Source: Fusobacterium ulcerans (GTDB taxonomy: Bacteria; Fusobacteriota; Fusobacteriia; Fusobacteriales; Fusobacteriaceae). Taken from it: a DNA stretch of 64,000 nucleotides. A program made the position numbers and the translations under genes. The stretch spans positions 1,380,282 to 1,444,281 of the forward strand of contig NZ_CP028105.1 of the NCBI RefSeq assembly GCF_003019675.1, read 5' to 3'. Positions 15,910-29,476 of the stretch are shown here, in pieces. Under the pieces are notes generated by a model, which saw only the letters and a list, made by a program, of their open reading frames with translations, did not search any database and was not told the origin of the DNA. Within the stretch, counting starts at the first letter, position 1. Every line of letters begins with the position of its first letter.

Positions 15910-15938
15910 AGTATACTATCTGAAAAATTAAACTTCAA
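15910..15938 (-). promoter_or_regulatory. Promoter of the gntP operon; gap 15839-16121
   Basis: On the minus strand TTGAAG (15938-15933), a 17-base spacer and TATACT (15915-15910). The divergent gap to the SLH gene is about 400 bases. Apart from this promoter, the palindrome at 15880 and the SLH promoter at 16122, I see no gene in it. Confidence 0.62.
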
Positions 15939-16121
15939 TCTTGTCAACAACTTTATTGTCCTATTATGGAAAAAAATATCCTTAAATTGAGTAAACTGTG
16001 GATAAATACCAACACTTATTTTACAAAAGAAGAAGAGATAAGAGGGAATTTAAAAGTTAAATTTATAATGATATATTTTAATGGCTTATGATAAATAGAA
16101 ATTTTTTTACCTTGATTTTCG

Positions 16122-16150
16122 TTGTCAGCAAGAGGGCATTGTGATATACT
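16122..16150 (+). promoter_or_regulatory. Promoter of the SLH-protein gene
   Basis: TTGTCA (16122-16127), a 17-base spacer and TATACT (16145-16150). The leader holds a nine-pair hairpin CTATTTAAA/TTTAAATAG at 16166-16189, without a T run, perhaps an mRNA-stabilising stem. Confidence 0.65.
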
Positions 16151-16238
16151 GAAAGTAGAGCGTTTCTATTTAAAATAATTTTTAAATAGGTAGATTATTC
16201 AGAAATTATACAGGAAGAGGTGAGGGAAAATTAAGGTT

Positions 16239-16676
16239 TTGAAAAAAATATTAATAATTAACTTTATGATTTTCAACATAGGATTTGCTGCTTTAGGTTA
16301 TGAAGATCTTAACAAAGAGCATTGGGCTTATTCCTCAGTAGAAAATCTTGTAAAAAAAGGAATAATAAAAGAAAATTCATATAAATTCAATGGAGGAGAT
16401 CCTGTATCTAGATATGAGTTTGCTTATGATCTTTCAAAAGTACTAGACAAAGTAGATCTTGAAAAGGCCAATAAAGAAGATTTGAATATACTTGAAGCTT
16501 TAATTCTTGAGTTTTCAAAAGAACTGAACAAAATAGGATTTGATACAGAGACTTATAATTCAAAAATAGATAATATAAATGAAACTGTAGAATTGTTAAA
16601 AAGAAGAGTAAATGAAAATGAAATAATAATAGATCAGCTTAAGGTAAGGATAGAAAAGTTAGAAAATAAGAAATAG
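16239..16676 (+). CDS. SLH-domain envelope protein with C-terminal coiled coil
   Basis: A 145-residue exported protein. Residues 1-20 are a signal peptide (MKKILIINFMIFNIGFAALG). Residues 20-70 form one S-layer-homology unit (YEDLNKEHWAYSSVENLVKKGII...GGDPVSRYEFA). The C-terminal 45 residues make a heptad coiled coil (INETVELLKRRVNENEIIIDQ). In diderm Fusobacteria and relatives, SLH domains tie outer-membrane proteins to peptidoglycan, and a short SLH plus coiled coil suggests a periplasmic tether or oligomer. The start is a TTG with AAGG only two bases upstream, so the start is uncertain, although the signal peptide supports it. It may share a transcript with pgi, 28 bases downstream. Confidence 0.78.
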   Translation: MKKILIINFMIFNIGFAALGYEDLNKEHWAYSSVENLVKKGIIKENSYKFNGGDPVSRYEFAYDLSKVLDKVDLEKANKEDLNILEALILEFSKELNKIGFDTETYNSKIDNINETVELLKRRVNENEIIIDQLKVRIEKLENKK

Positions 16677-16704
16677 ATAAGGTAATAAACAGGGAGGAAA
16701 CAAA

Positions 16705-18057
16705 ATGGAAAAACTGTCATTGGATTATTCAAAAGCATTGGGATTTTTTAACGAAGCTGAACTGTCTATGATGAAAGAACAGGTAGCTGTGGCTGAGAAA
16801 TTTTTAAATGAAAAAACAGGAGCTGGAAATGACTATCTAGGGTGGATAGAGCTTCCTACTAATTATGACAAAGAGGAATTTCAAAAAATAAAAGCAGCAG
16901 CTGAAAAAATCAAGGGAGACTCAGATGTATTGCTTGTAGTAGGTATAGGGGGATCATATTTAGGAGCAAGAGCAGCTATAGATTTTCTTTCTCATACTTT
17001 CTATAATAGCCTTTCAAAAGAAAAAAGAAATGCACCTGAAATTTACTATGTAGGAAATAATATTTCTGGAACATACCTTTCTCATCTTTTAGATATATTA
17101 GAAGGGAAAGACTTCTCGATCAATGTTATTTCTAAATCAGGAACTACTACAGAGCCTGCAATAGCTTTTAGAGTATTGAAAAAACATATTGAAGAAAAAT
17201 ATGGAAAAGCAGGAGCAAAGGATAGAATATACGCTACTACTGACAAAGCTAAGGGAGCATTAAAAAAACTTGCTGATGAGGAAGGGTATGAAACATTTGT
17301 TATCCCTGATGATGTAGGAGGAAGATTCTCTGTACTTACACCAGTAGGGCTTCTGCCAATTGCTTGCAGTGGAGTAAATATAGATGAATTAATGGAAGGA
17401 GCAAGAGCAGCTCAAAAAGCATATACAGCCCCATTTGAAGAAAATGATTGTTATAAATATGCTGCTATTAGAAATATTCTTAATAGAAAAGGAAAAAATA
17501 TTGAAATGTTGATCAACTATGAGCCAAGACTACATTATCTTGGAGAATGGTGGAAACAATTATTCGGAGAATCAGAAGGTAAAGATGGAAAAGGGCTTTT
17601 CCCAGCAGCAGCAGATTTCAGTACTGATCTTCATTCAATGGGACAATATATACAAGATGGAAGAAGAGAATTGTTTGAAACAGCTGTACTGATAGGAAAT
17701 CCAGAAAAAGATATAACTATAGAAGAGGAAGCAGTAGACTTAGATGGACTTAACTATTTAAGTGGAAAAGGAATGGACTTTGTAAATAAGAAAGCATCAC
17801 AAGGAACACTTCTAGCTCATGTAGATGGTGGAGTACCAAATCTAGTAGTAAGTATACCAAAAGCTACTCCTTTCAATCTTGGATACCTGTTCTACTTCTT
17901 TGAAAAAGCATGTGGAATCAGCGGATATCTTCTAGGGGTAAATCCTTTCAATCAGCCAGGAGTAGAGTCTTACAAAGCTAATATGTTTGCTCTTCTTGGA
18001 AAAAAAGGCTATGAAAAAGAAGCTGAAATATTAAATAAAAGATTAGAAAATAAATAG
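16705..18057 (+). CDS. pgi: Glucose-6-phosphate isomerase
   Basis: A 450-residue cytoplasmic enzyme interconverting glucose-6-phosphate and fructose-6-phosphate in glycolysis and gluconeogenesis. Family segments are present in order: [35 protein letters not shown], the signature [18 protein letters not shown], and the C-terminal substrate-closing HVDGG...[15 protein letters not shown]. The length matches the short bacterial form. ATG follows GGGAGG. It is followed by a good terminator, so it ends the transcript that may begin at the SLH gene. Confidence 0.97.
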   Translation: MEKLSLDYSKALGFFNEAELSMMKEQVAVAEKFLNEKTGAGNDYLGWIELPTNYDKEEFQKIKAAAEKIKGDSDVLLVVGIGGSYLGARAAIDFLSHTFYNSLSKEKRNAPEIYYVGNNISGTYLSHLLDILEGKDFSINVISKSGTTTEPAIAFRVLKKHIEEKYGKAGAKDRIYATTDKAKGALKKLADEEGYETFVIPDDVGGRFSVLTPVGLLPIACSGVNIDELMEGARAAQKAYTAPFEENDCYKYAAIRNILNRKGKNIEMLINYEPRLHYLGEWWKQLFGESEGKDGKGLFPAAADFSTDLHSMGQYIQDGRRELFETAVLIGNPEKDITIEEEAVDLDGLNYLSGKGMDFVNKKASQGTLLAHVDGGVPNLVVSIPKATPFNLGYLFYFFEKACGISGYLLGVNPFNQPGVESYKANMFALLGKKGYEKEAEILNKRLENK

Positions 18058-18068
18058 TATAAAAATTT

Positions 18069-18098
18069 GAGGATAGGAAGTTTCTTATCCTCTTTTTT
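18069..18098 (+). terminator. Terminator after pgi
   Basis: GAGGATA (18069-18075) pairs with TATCCTC (18086-18092), followed by six T residues. Confidence 0.88.
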
Positions 18099-18258
18099 AG
18101 TATTAAATAATAAAAGATATTTTAATATTTTTCTAAATATCAAATTTATAGATAGAAAAATATTCTAAAAAGGTATATTTCTAAATAAGTTCTTGCTAAG
18201 AGTAATCAAATAAAGATATAATAAATTAAAAGCTGAAAACATAGGGGGTTGTACTGCA

Positions 18259-18831
18259 ATGAAAGAGATCAGAAGATGTGAGTGGGCAAAAGGGGAACTG
18301 GATATAAAATACCATGATGAAGAGTGGGGAAAACCAGAATTTAATGATGAAAAACTTTTTGAGATATTTATTCTGGAAACTATGCAGGCAGGTTTGAGCT
18401 GGAGTACTATCTTGAAAAAAAGAGAAAATATGAGAAAAGCTTTTGATAAATTTAACTATAAAGTAATTGCTGAATATGATGATAAAAAGAAAAAATCTCT
18501 TTTGGAAAATGAGGGGATAATTCGTAACAGACTAAAAATAGACGCTTTGATTTCTAATGCTAAGGCTTTTATGAAGATACAGGAAGAGTATGGAAGTTTC
18601 AGTAAATATATATGGGAATTTACTGATAATAAGCCAATAGTAAATAAATGGGAAAATATTTCTGAGGTTCCAGCTAAGACAGAAATATCTGATAAGATGA
18701 GCAAGGAATTGAAGAAAAAAGGATTTAAATTTGCAGGGTCAACTATCTGCTATGCCTTTATGCAGGCCACTGGAATGGTAAATGATCATATGGTCTGGTG
18801 TGAAGAGTATAAGGAATCAAAAGCCAAATAG
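18259..18831 (+). CDS. tag: DNA-3-methyladenine glycosylase I
   Basis: A 190-residue base-excision repair enzyme that removes 3-methyladenine from alkylated DNA. It has the Tag family start RRCEWAKGELDIKYHDEEWGKP with Cys6 and the early His, the segment LFEIFILETMQAGLSWSTILKKRENMRKAFDKF, and the C-terminal FKFAGSTICYAFMQATGMVNDHMVWCEEY, whose His and Cys complete the zinc site of the family. The start follows AGGGGG. It is a single gene with 200 bases of AT-rich sequence before it. Confidence 0.95.
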   Translation: MKEIRRCEWAKGELDIKYHDEEWGKPEFNDEKLFEIFILETMQAGLSWSTILKKRENMRKAFDKFNYKVIAEYDDKKKKSLLENEGIIRNRLKIDALISNAKAFMKIQEEYGSFSKYIWEFTDNKPIVNKWENISEVPAKTEISDKMSKELKKKGFKFAGSTICYAFMQATGMVNDHMVWCEEYKESKAK

Positions 18832-18969
18832 AGCAACACCACTTAAATTGTATAAAAATTAACATAATAAGTACTTGTCAAAATTTAAAAAGAGATATAT
18901 AATAACCTTCTATGTCATATTTGAATTTAAAAAATTTATATAAATATTTAATCTGATACAGGAGGAAAA

Positions 18970-19071
18970 ATGCATAACAAAAGTAAAGAAGTTCTAGCAA
19001 CAGAACAAATGATAAATGAAGATATGCTGGAGCAGCTGACATTATGGGCAGATGCAGAGATGGCAAAATAG
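18970..19071 (+). CDS. Possible 33-residue small protein
   Basis: ATG at 18970 follows a near-perfect AGGAGG five bases upstream. The frame gives 33 residues, beginning MHNKSKEVLATEQMINED and ending LTLWADAEMAK before TAG, and is predicted helical and acidic. A terminator-like hairpin lies just downstream at 19091. I do not recognise a family. The strong ribosome site and the terminator argue for expression; the short length keeps confidence moderate. Confidence 0.45.
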   Translation: MHNKSKEVLATEQMINEDMLEQLTLWADAEMAK

Positions 19072-19090
19072 AATGAAGAAAACAGCAAGG

Positions 19091-19128
19091 AAAGAGGAAG
19101 TGTAGAAAACTATAACTTTCTCTTTTTT
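19091..19128 (+). terminator. Terminator-like hairpin after the small ORF
   Basis: AAAGAG-GAAGT (19091-19101) pairs imperfectly with ACTT-T-CTCTTT (19115-19124), followed by a T run. Confidence 0.55.
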
Positions 19129-19205
19129 ATTTTTTAGATAAAAAGCTTAAAGAGTAACTAACGAATTAAAAAGGAAGTATACTTTAGAAAAAAATTATGT
19201 TATGA

Positions 19206-19440
19206 TATTTAATATCAATATTAATTTATTATGAAAATATTTGTTTTTTATTTTAAAGTACACTTAATATTAAAATACATAATAGTAACTGAAAAGTTTT
19301 TAAATATATTAATTTGTTATGAATATATTATGAATAGAATAATAACTAAAAGTTTTAAAATAATTTGTGTACTTTATTAAAAAATAGTGTTATTATAAAT
19401 ACATAATAACATCAATATTAATTTGTTATGATTAAATTTT
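19206..19440. repeat. AT-rich region with recurring ATTAATTTGTTATGA motif
   Basis: A core close to AATATTAATTTGTTATGA occurs at about 19216, 19302 and 19412 in the same orientation. AATACATAATA occurs at 19274 and 19398. TAAAGTACAC (19254-19263) is inverted at 19367-19376. No recognisable gene lies here (19129-19473). The pattern looks like repeated binding sites before the small ORF at 19474, but in sequence this AT-rich some of it may be chance. Confidence 0.45.
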
Positions 19441-19473
19441 TAGAGATGGAATATAATTTTGGGAGGAAAAACA

Positions 19474-19605
19474 ATGAAGACTAGATTAGCAGAAAAGAGA
19501 ATAGTAGAAGAAAGAGAGTATAGCTTAAAAGTACAAGTCCTATTAGGAATAGGGTTATCTGTAAAAATAAATGCTATATTTAAAGGATGTATAATTAAAT
19601 ATTAA
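19474..19605 (+). CDS. Possible 43-residue small protein
   Basis: ATG at 19474 follows GGGAGG eight bases upstream. The 43-residue product is basic at the start (MKTRLAEKRIVEEREYS) with a hydrophobic middle (VQVLLGIGLSVKINAIF), and ends in TAA. I do not recognise it. It could be a remnant of a larger gene or a small peptide. It follows the repeat-rich region and precedes the M18 peptidase promoter. Confidence 0.4.
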   Translation: MKTRLAEKRIVEEREYSLKVQVLLGIGLSVKINAIFKGCIIKY

Positions 19606-19646
19606 TAAAAGTGGTTTCTTTTTTATAGATAGTTATCTCTTCCCTA

Positions 19647-19675
19647 TTTAGAAAAGCTCTAATATATGGTATACT
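19647..19675 (+). promoter_or_regulatory. Promoter of the M18 aminopeptidase gene
   Basis: TTTAGA (19647-19652, 4 of 6), a 17-base spacer and TATACT (19670-19675), about 30 bases before the ribosome site. Confidence 0.5.
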
Positions 19676-19714
19676 GTAGGAGTAAGATAACATCTAAAAA
19701 GGAGGACGGTAGAA

Positions 19715-21097
19715 GTGAATTACAAAAAAGAAAATGGATGGAATTGTATCGACAGCAGAGAGGCAGTATTTGATTTCTCTGAGGGATATAAGAAATTTCT
19801 GGATGGAGCAAAAACTGAAAGAGAATTCGTAACTGAAGGAATAAAACTTGTTGAGAAAAATGGATTTGTAAATGCTGAAAAAAAAGATAAATTAACAGTT
19901 GGAGATAAAGTATATTATGTAAATAGAGGTAAAAATCTCGTTCTTGCTGTTATAGGTAAAGAAGATATAGAAAATGGAATAAATTATGTAGTATCTCATG
20001 TAGATTCTCCAAGACTGGACTTAAAAGGAAATCCTCTATATGAAGATCTTGATCTTGCATATATGAAAACTCACTACTATGGAGGAATAAAGAAATATCA
20101 ATGGGCTTCTCTTCCGTTAGCTTTACACGGAGTAGTAGTATTAGCTTCAGGAGAAAAAGTTGAAATAACTATTGGAGAAAAGGATGAAGATCCTGTATTT
20201 ACTATTCCCGATATATTACCTCATCTTTCTGCTAAAATACAGGGAGATAGAAAAACTGGAGAGGTAATAAAAGGGGAAGAACTTCAAATAATAGTTGGAA
20301 GTATTCCATCTTCTATAGAAGATAAAGATGTAAAAGAAAAAATAAAATATACAGTTCTTGAAATATTAAACAGAGATTATGGAATGATAGAAGAAGACTT
20401 TATTTCTGCTGAATTGGAATTAGTTCCAGCTGGAAGATGCAGAGATTTAGGATTTGATAGATCAATGATAGGTGGATATGGACAGGACGACAGAATATGT
20501 GGTTATACTTCTATGATGGCTATAATAGATCTTAAAGAAATTCCAGAGAGAACAGCAGTATGTTTCCTAGCTGATAAAGAAGAAATAGGTTCTACAGGAA
20601 GTACAGGGCTTAAATCAGACTATATCAACTATGTTACAGGAGATATGATATATAAGCTAAAAGGAAACTTTAATGAAATGATGCTGAGAAAAACATTGTG
20701 GAATTCAAATGCAATGTCATCAGATGTAAATGCAGGGATAGACCCTATATTCAGAAGTGTACATGATGCACAGAATGCTGCTAAAATAGGATATGGAGTA
20801 GTAGTTACAAAATATACTGGAGCAAGAGGGAAAAGTGGAACTAATGACGCTGATGCAGAATATGTAGGGAAGATAAGAAAAATGCTTAATGATGCTAAAG
20901 TTAACTGGCAGATAGGAGAGCTTGGAAAAGTAGATGAAGGTGGAGGAGGAACAGTTGCTATGTACCTTGCTCATTTAGGTATCAATACCATTGATATAGG
21001 GCCAGCTCTGCTAGCTATGCACTCACCTTTTGAAGTTTCATCTAAACTAGATGTATATGAAACTTACAGAGCCTACAAAGTATTTTTTAGAAACTAA
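19715..21097 (+). CDS. M18-family aspartyl aminopeptidase
   Basis: A 460-residue zinc aminopeptidase of the M18 family, which removes N-terminal, often acidic, residues from peptides in the cytoplasm and usually assembles as a dodecamer. Metal and catalytic segments are visible: VSHVDSPRLDLKGNP (His/Asp ligands), FLADKEEIGSTGSTGLKSDY (catalytic Glu pair), MSSDVNAGIDP and the C-terminal AMHSPFEVSSKLDVYE (last His ligand). The start is GTG at 19715 with GGAGG nine bases upstream. A GNAT gene follows ten bases later, so the two form an operon. Confidence 0.93.
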   Translation: MNYKKENGWNCIDSREAVFDFSEGYKKFLDGAKTEREFVTEGIKLVEKNGFVNAEKKDKLTVGDKVYYVNRGKNLVLAVIGKEDIENGINYVVSHVDSPRLDLKGNPLYEDLDLAYMKTHYYGGIKKYQWASLPLALHGVVVLASGEKVEITIGEKDEDPVFTIPDILPHLSAKIQGDRKTGEVIKGEELQIIVGSIPSSIEDKDVKEKIKYTVLEILNRDYGMIEEDFISAELELVPAGRCRDLGFDRSMIGGYGQDDRICGYTSMMAIIDLKEIPERTAVCFLADKEEIGSTGSTGLKSDYINYVTGDMIYKLKGNFNEMMLRKTLWNSNAMSSDVNAGIDPIFRSVHDAQNAAKIGYGVVVTKYTGARGKSGTNDADAEYVGKIRKMLNDAKVNWQIGELGKVDEGGGGTVAMYLAHLGINTIDIGPALLAMHSPFEVSSKLDVYETYRAYKVFFRN

Positions 21098-21106
21098 GGT
21101 GATAAA

Positions 21107-21607
21107 GTGGAATATGGAGAAGTAAGTTTTAGAAAAGGTGTAAGAGATGATGTGGAAACTGTTGTAGAGCTGCTGAGAGAAAGATGCAGATGGATGGACA
21201 GAAAAGGTATACAGCAGTGGAACAATGAAGGGTATCTGAGTTTCTATAATCAGAATTATTTTTCCAGCAAAGCAGATAATGGAGAATTGTATGTAGCTGA
21301 AATAGGAGAAAAAATAGTTGGAATGTTTGTTCTTCTAGAGAAAGACAAGAGATGGGATGATGATATTTCAGCTTACTATCTTCATAATTTTACTACTGAT
21401 CCAGAGATAAGAGGGCTTGGAGGAATAATACTTAAATATTGTGAGGAAAAAGCTATTCAAGATGGAAAAGAAAGATTCCGTTTAGATTGCAGTGTGAAAA
21501 GCAAAGAATTAAATGATTACTATGCAAGTAAAGGTTTTGTTTTTGCTGGAATATGTGATGAAAGCCCTTATTATATAGGGAACAAAAGAGAGAAAAAATT
21601 AAGTTAA
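21107..21607 (+). CDS. GNAT-family N-acetyltransferase
   Basis: A 166-residue acetyltransferase. The GNAT core shows LYVAEIGEKIVGMFVLLEKD (beta-strand pair), YYLHNFTTDPEIRGLGGIILKYCEEKA with the acetyl-CoA pyrophosphate loop RGLGG, and the final RLDCSVKSKELNDYYASKGFVFAG. The family acetylates amines on small molecules or proteins; the substrate here is unknown. GTG start with AAGGTGAT just upstream, ten bases after the peptidase stop. A terminator follows. Confidence 0.9.
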   Translation: MEYGEVSFRKGVRDDVETVVELLRERCRWMDRKGIQQWNNEGYLSFYNQNYFSSKADNGELYVAEIGEKIVGMFVLLEKDKRWDDDISAYYLHNFTTDPEIRGLGGIILKYCEEKAIQDGKERFRLDCSVKSKELNDYYASKGFVFAGICDESPYYIGNKREKKLS

Positions 21608-21628
21608 AATAATTTTTAAATATAATTG

Positions 21629-21658
21629 GTGGGAGGCTGATAAGTCCCCCACTTTTTT
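21629..21658 (+). terminator. Terminator after the GNAT gene
   Basis: GTGGG (21629-21633) pairs with CCCAC (21648-21652), followed by six T residues. Confidence 0.75.
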
Positions 21659-21750
21659 ACATTTATTTTACAAAAAAGAAAAACTCCTTTAACATTCTGA
21701 GGTTAGAATACCTTTGAAAACAAGAATAAAATATCAAGGAGGAAATGATA

Positions 21751-23124
21751 ATGAATAGAAAAAAAATGGTTTTGGCAGGTATGCTTCTTATGGCAGCTAC
21801 AAGTTTTGCACAGGCAAAATATATATTCTACTTTATAGGTGATGGTATGGGAGCTGCTCAAAGACAGATTACAGAAGAGTACAAAAAAGGAGTAATGAAA
21901 GAGGATGGAAAACTTCTTATGAACTCACTTCCATTTTCAGCAATAACTACTACTTATTCAGCAGATACTCTTATTACAGACTCAGCAGCAGCAGGAACAG
22001 CACTGGCTACAGGACATAAAACAAACAATGGATACATAGCAAAGGATACAAAGGGAAATGATTTGAAGACTCTGCTTGAAATGGCTCAGGAAGAGGGAAG
22101 AGCAACAGGACTGGTAACAACAACAAGAATCACTCATGCTACACCAGCAGTGTTTGCTTCTCATAATATAGATAGAGATGATGAAAATGGAATAGCATCA
22201 GATTATGTAAAAAGCAATGTTGATTACTTTGCAGGTGGAGGATACAGACATTTTACTTCTAAAGATGGAGAACTTGCAAGCAAAAGAAAAGATGATAGAA
22301 ATCTTGTAAAAGAATTCCAAGATAAAGGATACAAAACATTTGTAGGACAAAACTCAGCAAAAGATTTTAAAAAGTGGGTTCCTAAAGATGGAGAAAAGGC
22401 ATTTGCAGCCTTTGAAGCTTCTCATATGCCTTACGAAATAGATAGAAAATCTGACAGTCCAAGTCTTAGTGTGATGACTGAAAAAGGTATAGAGTTATTG
22501 AAAAAAGATAAGGATGGATTCTTCATGATGGTAGAAGGAGGAAGAATCGACCACGCTTCTCATGCTAATGATGTTATGGGAACTATCTATGACACCATAG
22601 CCTTTGATGATGCTCTTAAAACAGCCTACAAATTCTATAAAGAAAATCCAAATGATACTTTGATAGTAGTAGCAGCAGACCATGAAACTGGAGGTATGGG
22701 GCTTGGATTTGGAGCAAACTATTTTCTGAAACTTGATGAGCTTAAAAATGTAAAAGTTTCTGTTGAAGATGTTCTGCAAAAAGCTTATACAGGTGACAGA
22801 GATAAATTCTTTGAATATATTGGAAAAAATATGGGACTTGTAAAACTTACAGCAGATGAAAAAGATAAAATAGTTAAAGCTATGGATCTTCAAGATAAAA
22901 ATAAGAATGCAAGTGAACTATATGGAGGATACAGTCCAGTAGCTATTGCAGTGACTCATATAGTTTCTGAAAGATCAGGAATGCAATGGACATCTTATGC
23001 ACATACAGCTGTACAAGTACCTTTAGCAGCAATTGGAAAAGATTCTCAAAAATTCATTGGATTTAAAGACAACACAGAGGTGGCGAAACTTATTGGGAAA
23101 AGCATGGGAAAAGAGATAAAATAA
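21751..23124 (+). CDS. Alkaline phosphatase
   Basis: A 457-residue exported phosphomonoesterase of the PhoA superfamily. Residues 1-22 are a signal peptide ending SFAQA. Metal ligand D31 lies in FIGDGMGAAQ, the nucleophile is Ser78 in TDSAAAGTALATGHKT, and further metal ligands are in VEGGRIDHASHAND, VVAADHETGGMG and SYAHTAV. ATG 21751 is preferred over 21745 because AGGAGG then sits at ideal distance. The YibE/F membrane gene follows 18 bases later and is probably co-transcribed. No Pho box is obvious. Periplasmic release of phosphate is the expected role. Confidence 0.93.
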   Translation: MNRKKMVLAGMLLMAATSFAQAKYIFYFIGDGMGAAQRQITEEYKKGVMKEDGKLLMNSLPFSAITTTYSADTLITDSAAAGTALATGHKTNNGYIAKDTKGNDLKTLLEMAQEEGRATGLVTTTRITHATPAVFASHNIDRDDENGIASDYVKSNVDYFAGGGYRHFTSKDGELASKRKDDRNLVKEFQDKGYKTFVGQNSAKDFKKWVPKDGEKAFAAFEASHMPYEIDRKSDSPSLSVMTEKGIELLKKDKDGFFMMVEGGRIDHASHANDVMGTIYDTIAFDDALKTAYKFYKENPNDTLIVVAADHETGGMGLGFGANYFLKLDELKNVKVSVEDVLQKAYTGDRDKFFEYIGKNMGLVKLTADEKDKIVKAMDLQDKNKNASELYGGYSPVAIAVTHIVSERSGMQWTSYAHTAVQVPLAAIGKDSQKFIGFKDNTEVAKLIGKSMGKEIK

Positions 23125-23142
23125 CCTCAGGGGGATAAAAAG

Positions 23143-24291
23143 GTGAAGAAAATAGGAATAGGAGTAGTAATGACATTCCTTGCCCTTCTAGTTTTCAGTG
23201 GGAAGCTGGAGGGGTATTTCTTTAAAAAAGAAAATATAGGAAGAGTTCTTACAGTTGATAACAGTGATGCAATAGTTCAGGGAATATCTAAAGTAGGGTG
23301 TCAGCATCTTACTGTGGAGGTCCTTACTGGAAAATTTAAGGGGAAAATATTAGAGGTAAATAATCTTTTGAGCGGAAGTATGGAGTATGATGAATTTTAT
23401 ACAGAAAAAGATAAAGTTCTTATGGCAGTTATGGAAAATGATGAAAAAATAGATGGGAAAGTATTATCTCTTTTAAGAATAGAGAAAATAGCTGCACTAG
23501 GCCTTATATTTGTTGCTCTTCTTGTTGCTTATGCAGGGAAAGTAGGCTTGAAATCTCTTCTTTCTTTTGCAGGAAGTATTGTAATAATCTGGGAATATCT
23601 TATACCTGCTTTAAGAAAAGGCGAAAATATATTTGCTGTAACAGTATCTGCTCTTGTTCTCTTGTCAGCTTTAATAATATTTTTAGTAGCTGGGTTTACT
23701 AAAAAGGGTTTCAGTGCTTTTCTTGGAACTATGTCAGGACTTTTTGTCACTGCTGCTCTTACATTTCTTTTTGGAGATACCTTCAGAATAGATGGAATGA
23801 ACCAGCCTCTTGCTCAAAGTGTAGTATTTTCTAGTTTTATGAGTATAAATATTCTCGATATTTTCTATGCAGCAATAGTAATAGGGGCAAGTGGGGCAGC
23901 TATGGATATAGCCATGGATATGACAGCAACTATTGAAGAACTGAAACTTCACAATCCAGATATTTCCAGAAAATCTTTGATAAAATCAGGATTCAATGTT
24001 GGAAGATCAGTTATAGGAACTATGACAACTACTCTTTTACTTGCATATTCAGGAGGCTTTCTTACTTTGATGATACTATTTATGGAGAGGAATACAACTA
24101 TACTTCAAATATTGAATATGAAAATGGTAACCTCTGAAGTTATTAAAATAATAATAGGAAGCATAGGACTTGTGGTAGTTGCTCCAATTACTACTTACAT
24201 AGCTTCGTTCATTTACTCTGCAAAAGAAAAGAGTTCAGAAAAGAAGATTTTTAATATAGGAATGTTTTGTAAAAAACAACAAGAGTTTTAG
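23143..24291 (+). CDS. YibE/F-family membrane protein
   Basis: A 382-residue protein of the YibE/F family. One N-terminal anchor (residues 5-22) is followed by an extracytoplasmic domain of about 90 residues (GRVLTVDNSDAIVQG...), then some seven membrane helices containing the family's conserved YAAIVIGASGAAMDIAMDMTATIEEL and GRSVIGTMTTTLLLAYSGGFLTLMI. The function is not established; homologues often accompany transport genes. GTG start behind AGGGGG. It follows the alkaline phosphatase as an apparent operon partner. Confidence 0.88.
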   Translation: MKKIGIGVVMTFLALLVFSGKLEGYFFKKENIGRVLTVDNSDAIVQGISKVGCQHLTVEVLTGKFKGKILEVNNLLSGSMEYDEFYTEKDKVLMAVMENDEKIDGKVLSLLRIEKIAALGLIFVALLVAYAGKVGLKSLLSFAGSIVIIWEYLIPALRKGENIFAVTVSALVLLSALIIFLVAGFTKKGFSAFLGTMSGLFVTAALTFLFGDTFRIDGMNQPLAQSVVFSSFMSINILDIFYAAIVIGASGAAMDIAMDMTATIEELKLHNPDISRKSLIKSGFNVGRSVIGTMTTTLLLAYSGGFLTLMILFMERNTTILQILNMKMVTSEVIKIIIGSIGLVVVAPITTYIASFIYSAKEKSSEKKIFNIGMFCKKQQEF

Positions 24292-24381
24292 CTTTTATCT
24301 CAATTTAAAATATTATTAAAAGAATTTTCTAAGCTTTTATATTAAATTTAGATTTTAAAATACTACATAGGTGACTAATAG

Positions 24382-24582
24382 GTGAAAATATTTCTTGGAG
24401 ATTACAACAGTTTTGCTTTTATATCTAAATTAATCACAGCAGATAAAATTACTGATTGTTTAATCATAGGAAATTCAATTTATCTTTTTAGTTGCCTATT
24501 TTTTATTTTTTTTATAATTTTTGTAAAATTTTTAAAATATTTTTCAGATAATTTTTCAACATTTAAGATAAAAACAAAATGA
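24382..24582 (+). CDS. Possible small membrane protein
   Basis: A 66-residue frame starting at GTG 24382 with AGGTGA eight bases upstream. It contains one strongly hydrophobic segment (IYLFSCLFFIFFIIFVKFL) and a basic tail. I know no family. In such AT-rich sequence, phenylalanine- and isoleucine-rich frames arise by chance, so support is weak. Otherwise 24292-24682 holds only the rRNA promoter. Confidence 0.25.
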   Translation: MKIFLGDYNSFAFISKLITADKITDCLIIGNSIYLFSCLFFIFFIIFVKFLKYFSDNFSTFKIKTK

Positions 24583-24682
24583 AAATAAATATTTTTTCAA
24601 ACTCTATCCTATTGAGAGCCTAATAAAATAAAGGGTTCTTTAAAAGAATAAAAAATATTTGAAAATAATTGAAAAAAAGTTG

Positions 24683-24711
24683 TTGACGGGAATTAGTATT
24701 TGTGATATTAT
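24683..24711 (+). promoter_or_regulatory. rRNA operon promoter
   Basis: TTGACG (24683-24688), a 17-base spacer and TATTAT (24706-24711); an overlapping TATAAT (24709-24714) has a 20-base spacer. The leader (about 24718-24859) starts with a CCGC/GCGG hairpin at 24722-24735. Confidence 0.7.
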
Positions 24712-24783
24712 AATCAATGTGCCGCAGGAAAGCGGAACAAAACATGAAACAAATTAAATAAAGAAAATAAGGACATTAACAAC

Positions 24784-24800
24784 AGAATAGAGAGAGATGA
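24784..24800 (+). other. Left arm of the 16S pre-rRNA processing stem
   Basis: This segment (AGAATAGAGAGAGATGA) is complementary, with a four-base bulge, to 26377-26397 just after the 16S gene. Such bracketing stems are cut by RNase III in bacteria. Confidence 0.6.
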
Positions 24801-24859
24801 AAAAATCAACAAACAATAAATAGGTGTAAACAATCAGTTATATAACTGAGTAAATAGAT

Positions 24860-26367
<1,508 letters not shown>

Positions 26368-26540
26368 CTAAGGAGATCATTTCTCTTTCTCTATTCTATT
26401 GATAATGTTCTTACAGCGTATTAAGCGCTGGATAACTTATCAAATGGACATTGGAAACTATATAGTAGATTAAATACAATTTTAACTCTTGTTTATATAA
26501 ACAGAGTTAGCTGTCAATCAAATTAAACAAAAACAAAATA
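26368..26540 (+). other. 16S-23S internal transcribed spacer without tRNA
   Basis: About 173 bases that contain no tRNA gene. They hold the right arm of the 16S processing stem (26377-26397) and the left arm of the 23S stem (26447-26468), which pairs with 29477-29498 at about 20 of 22 positions. Confidence 0.85.
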
Positions 26541-29451
<2,911 letters not shown>

Positions 29452-29476
29452 AAGATTGAAAGCGCGAAAGCGTATG

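Noticed and set aside
26368-26540. tRNA genes in the 16S-23S spacer
   Set aside because: No TTCGA-type arm or cloverleaf; only processing stems are present.
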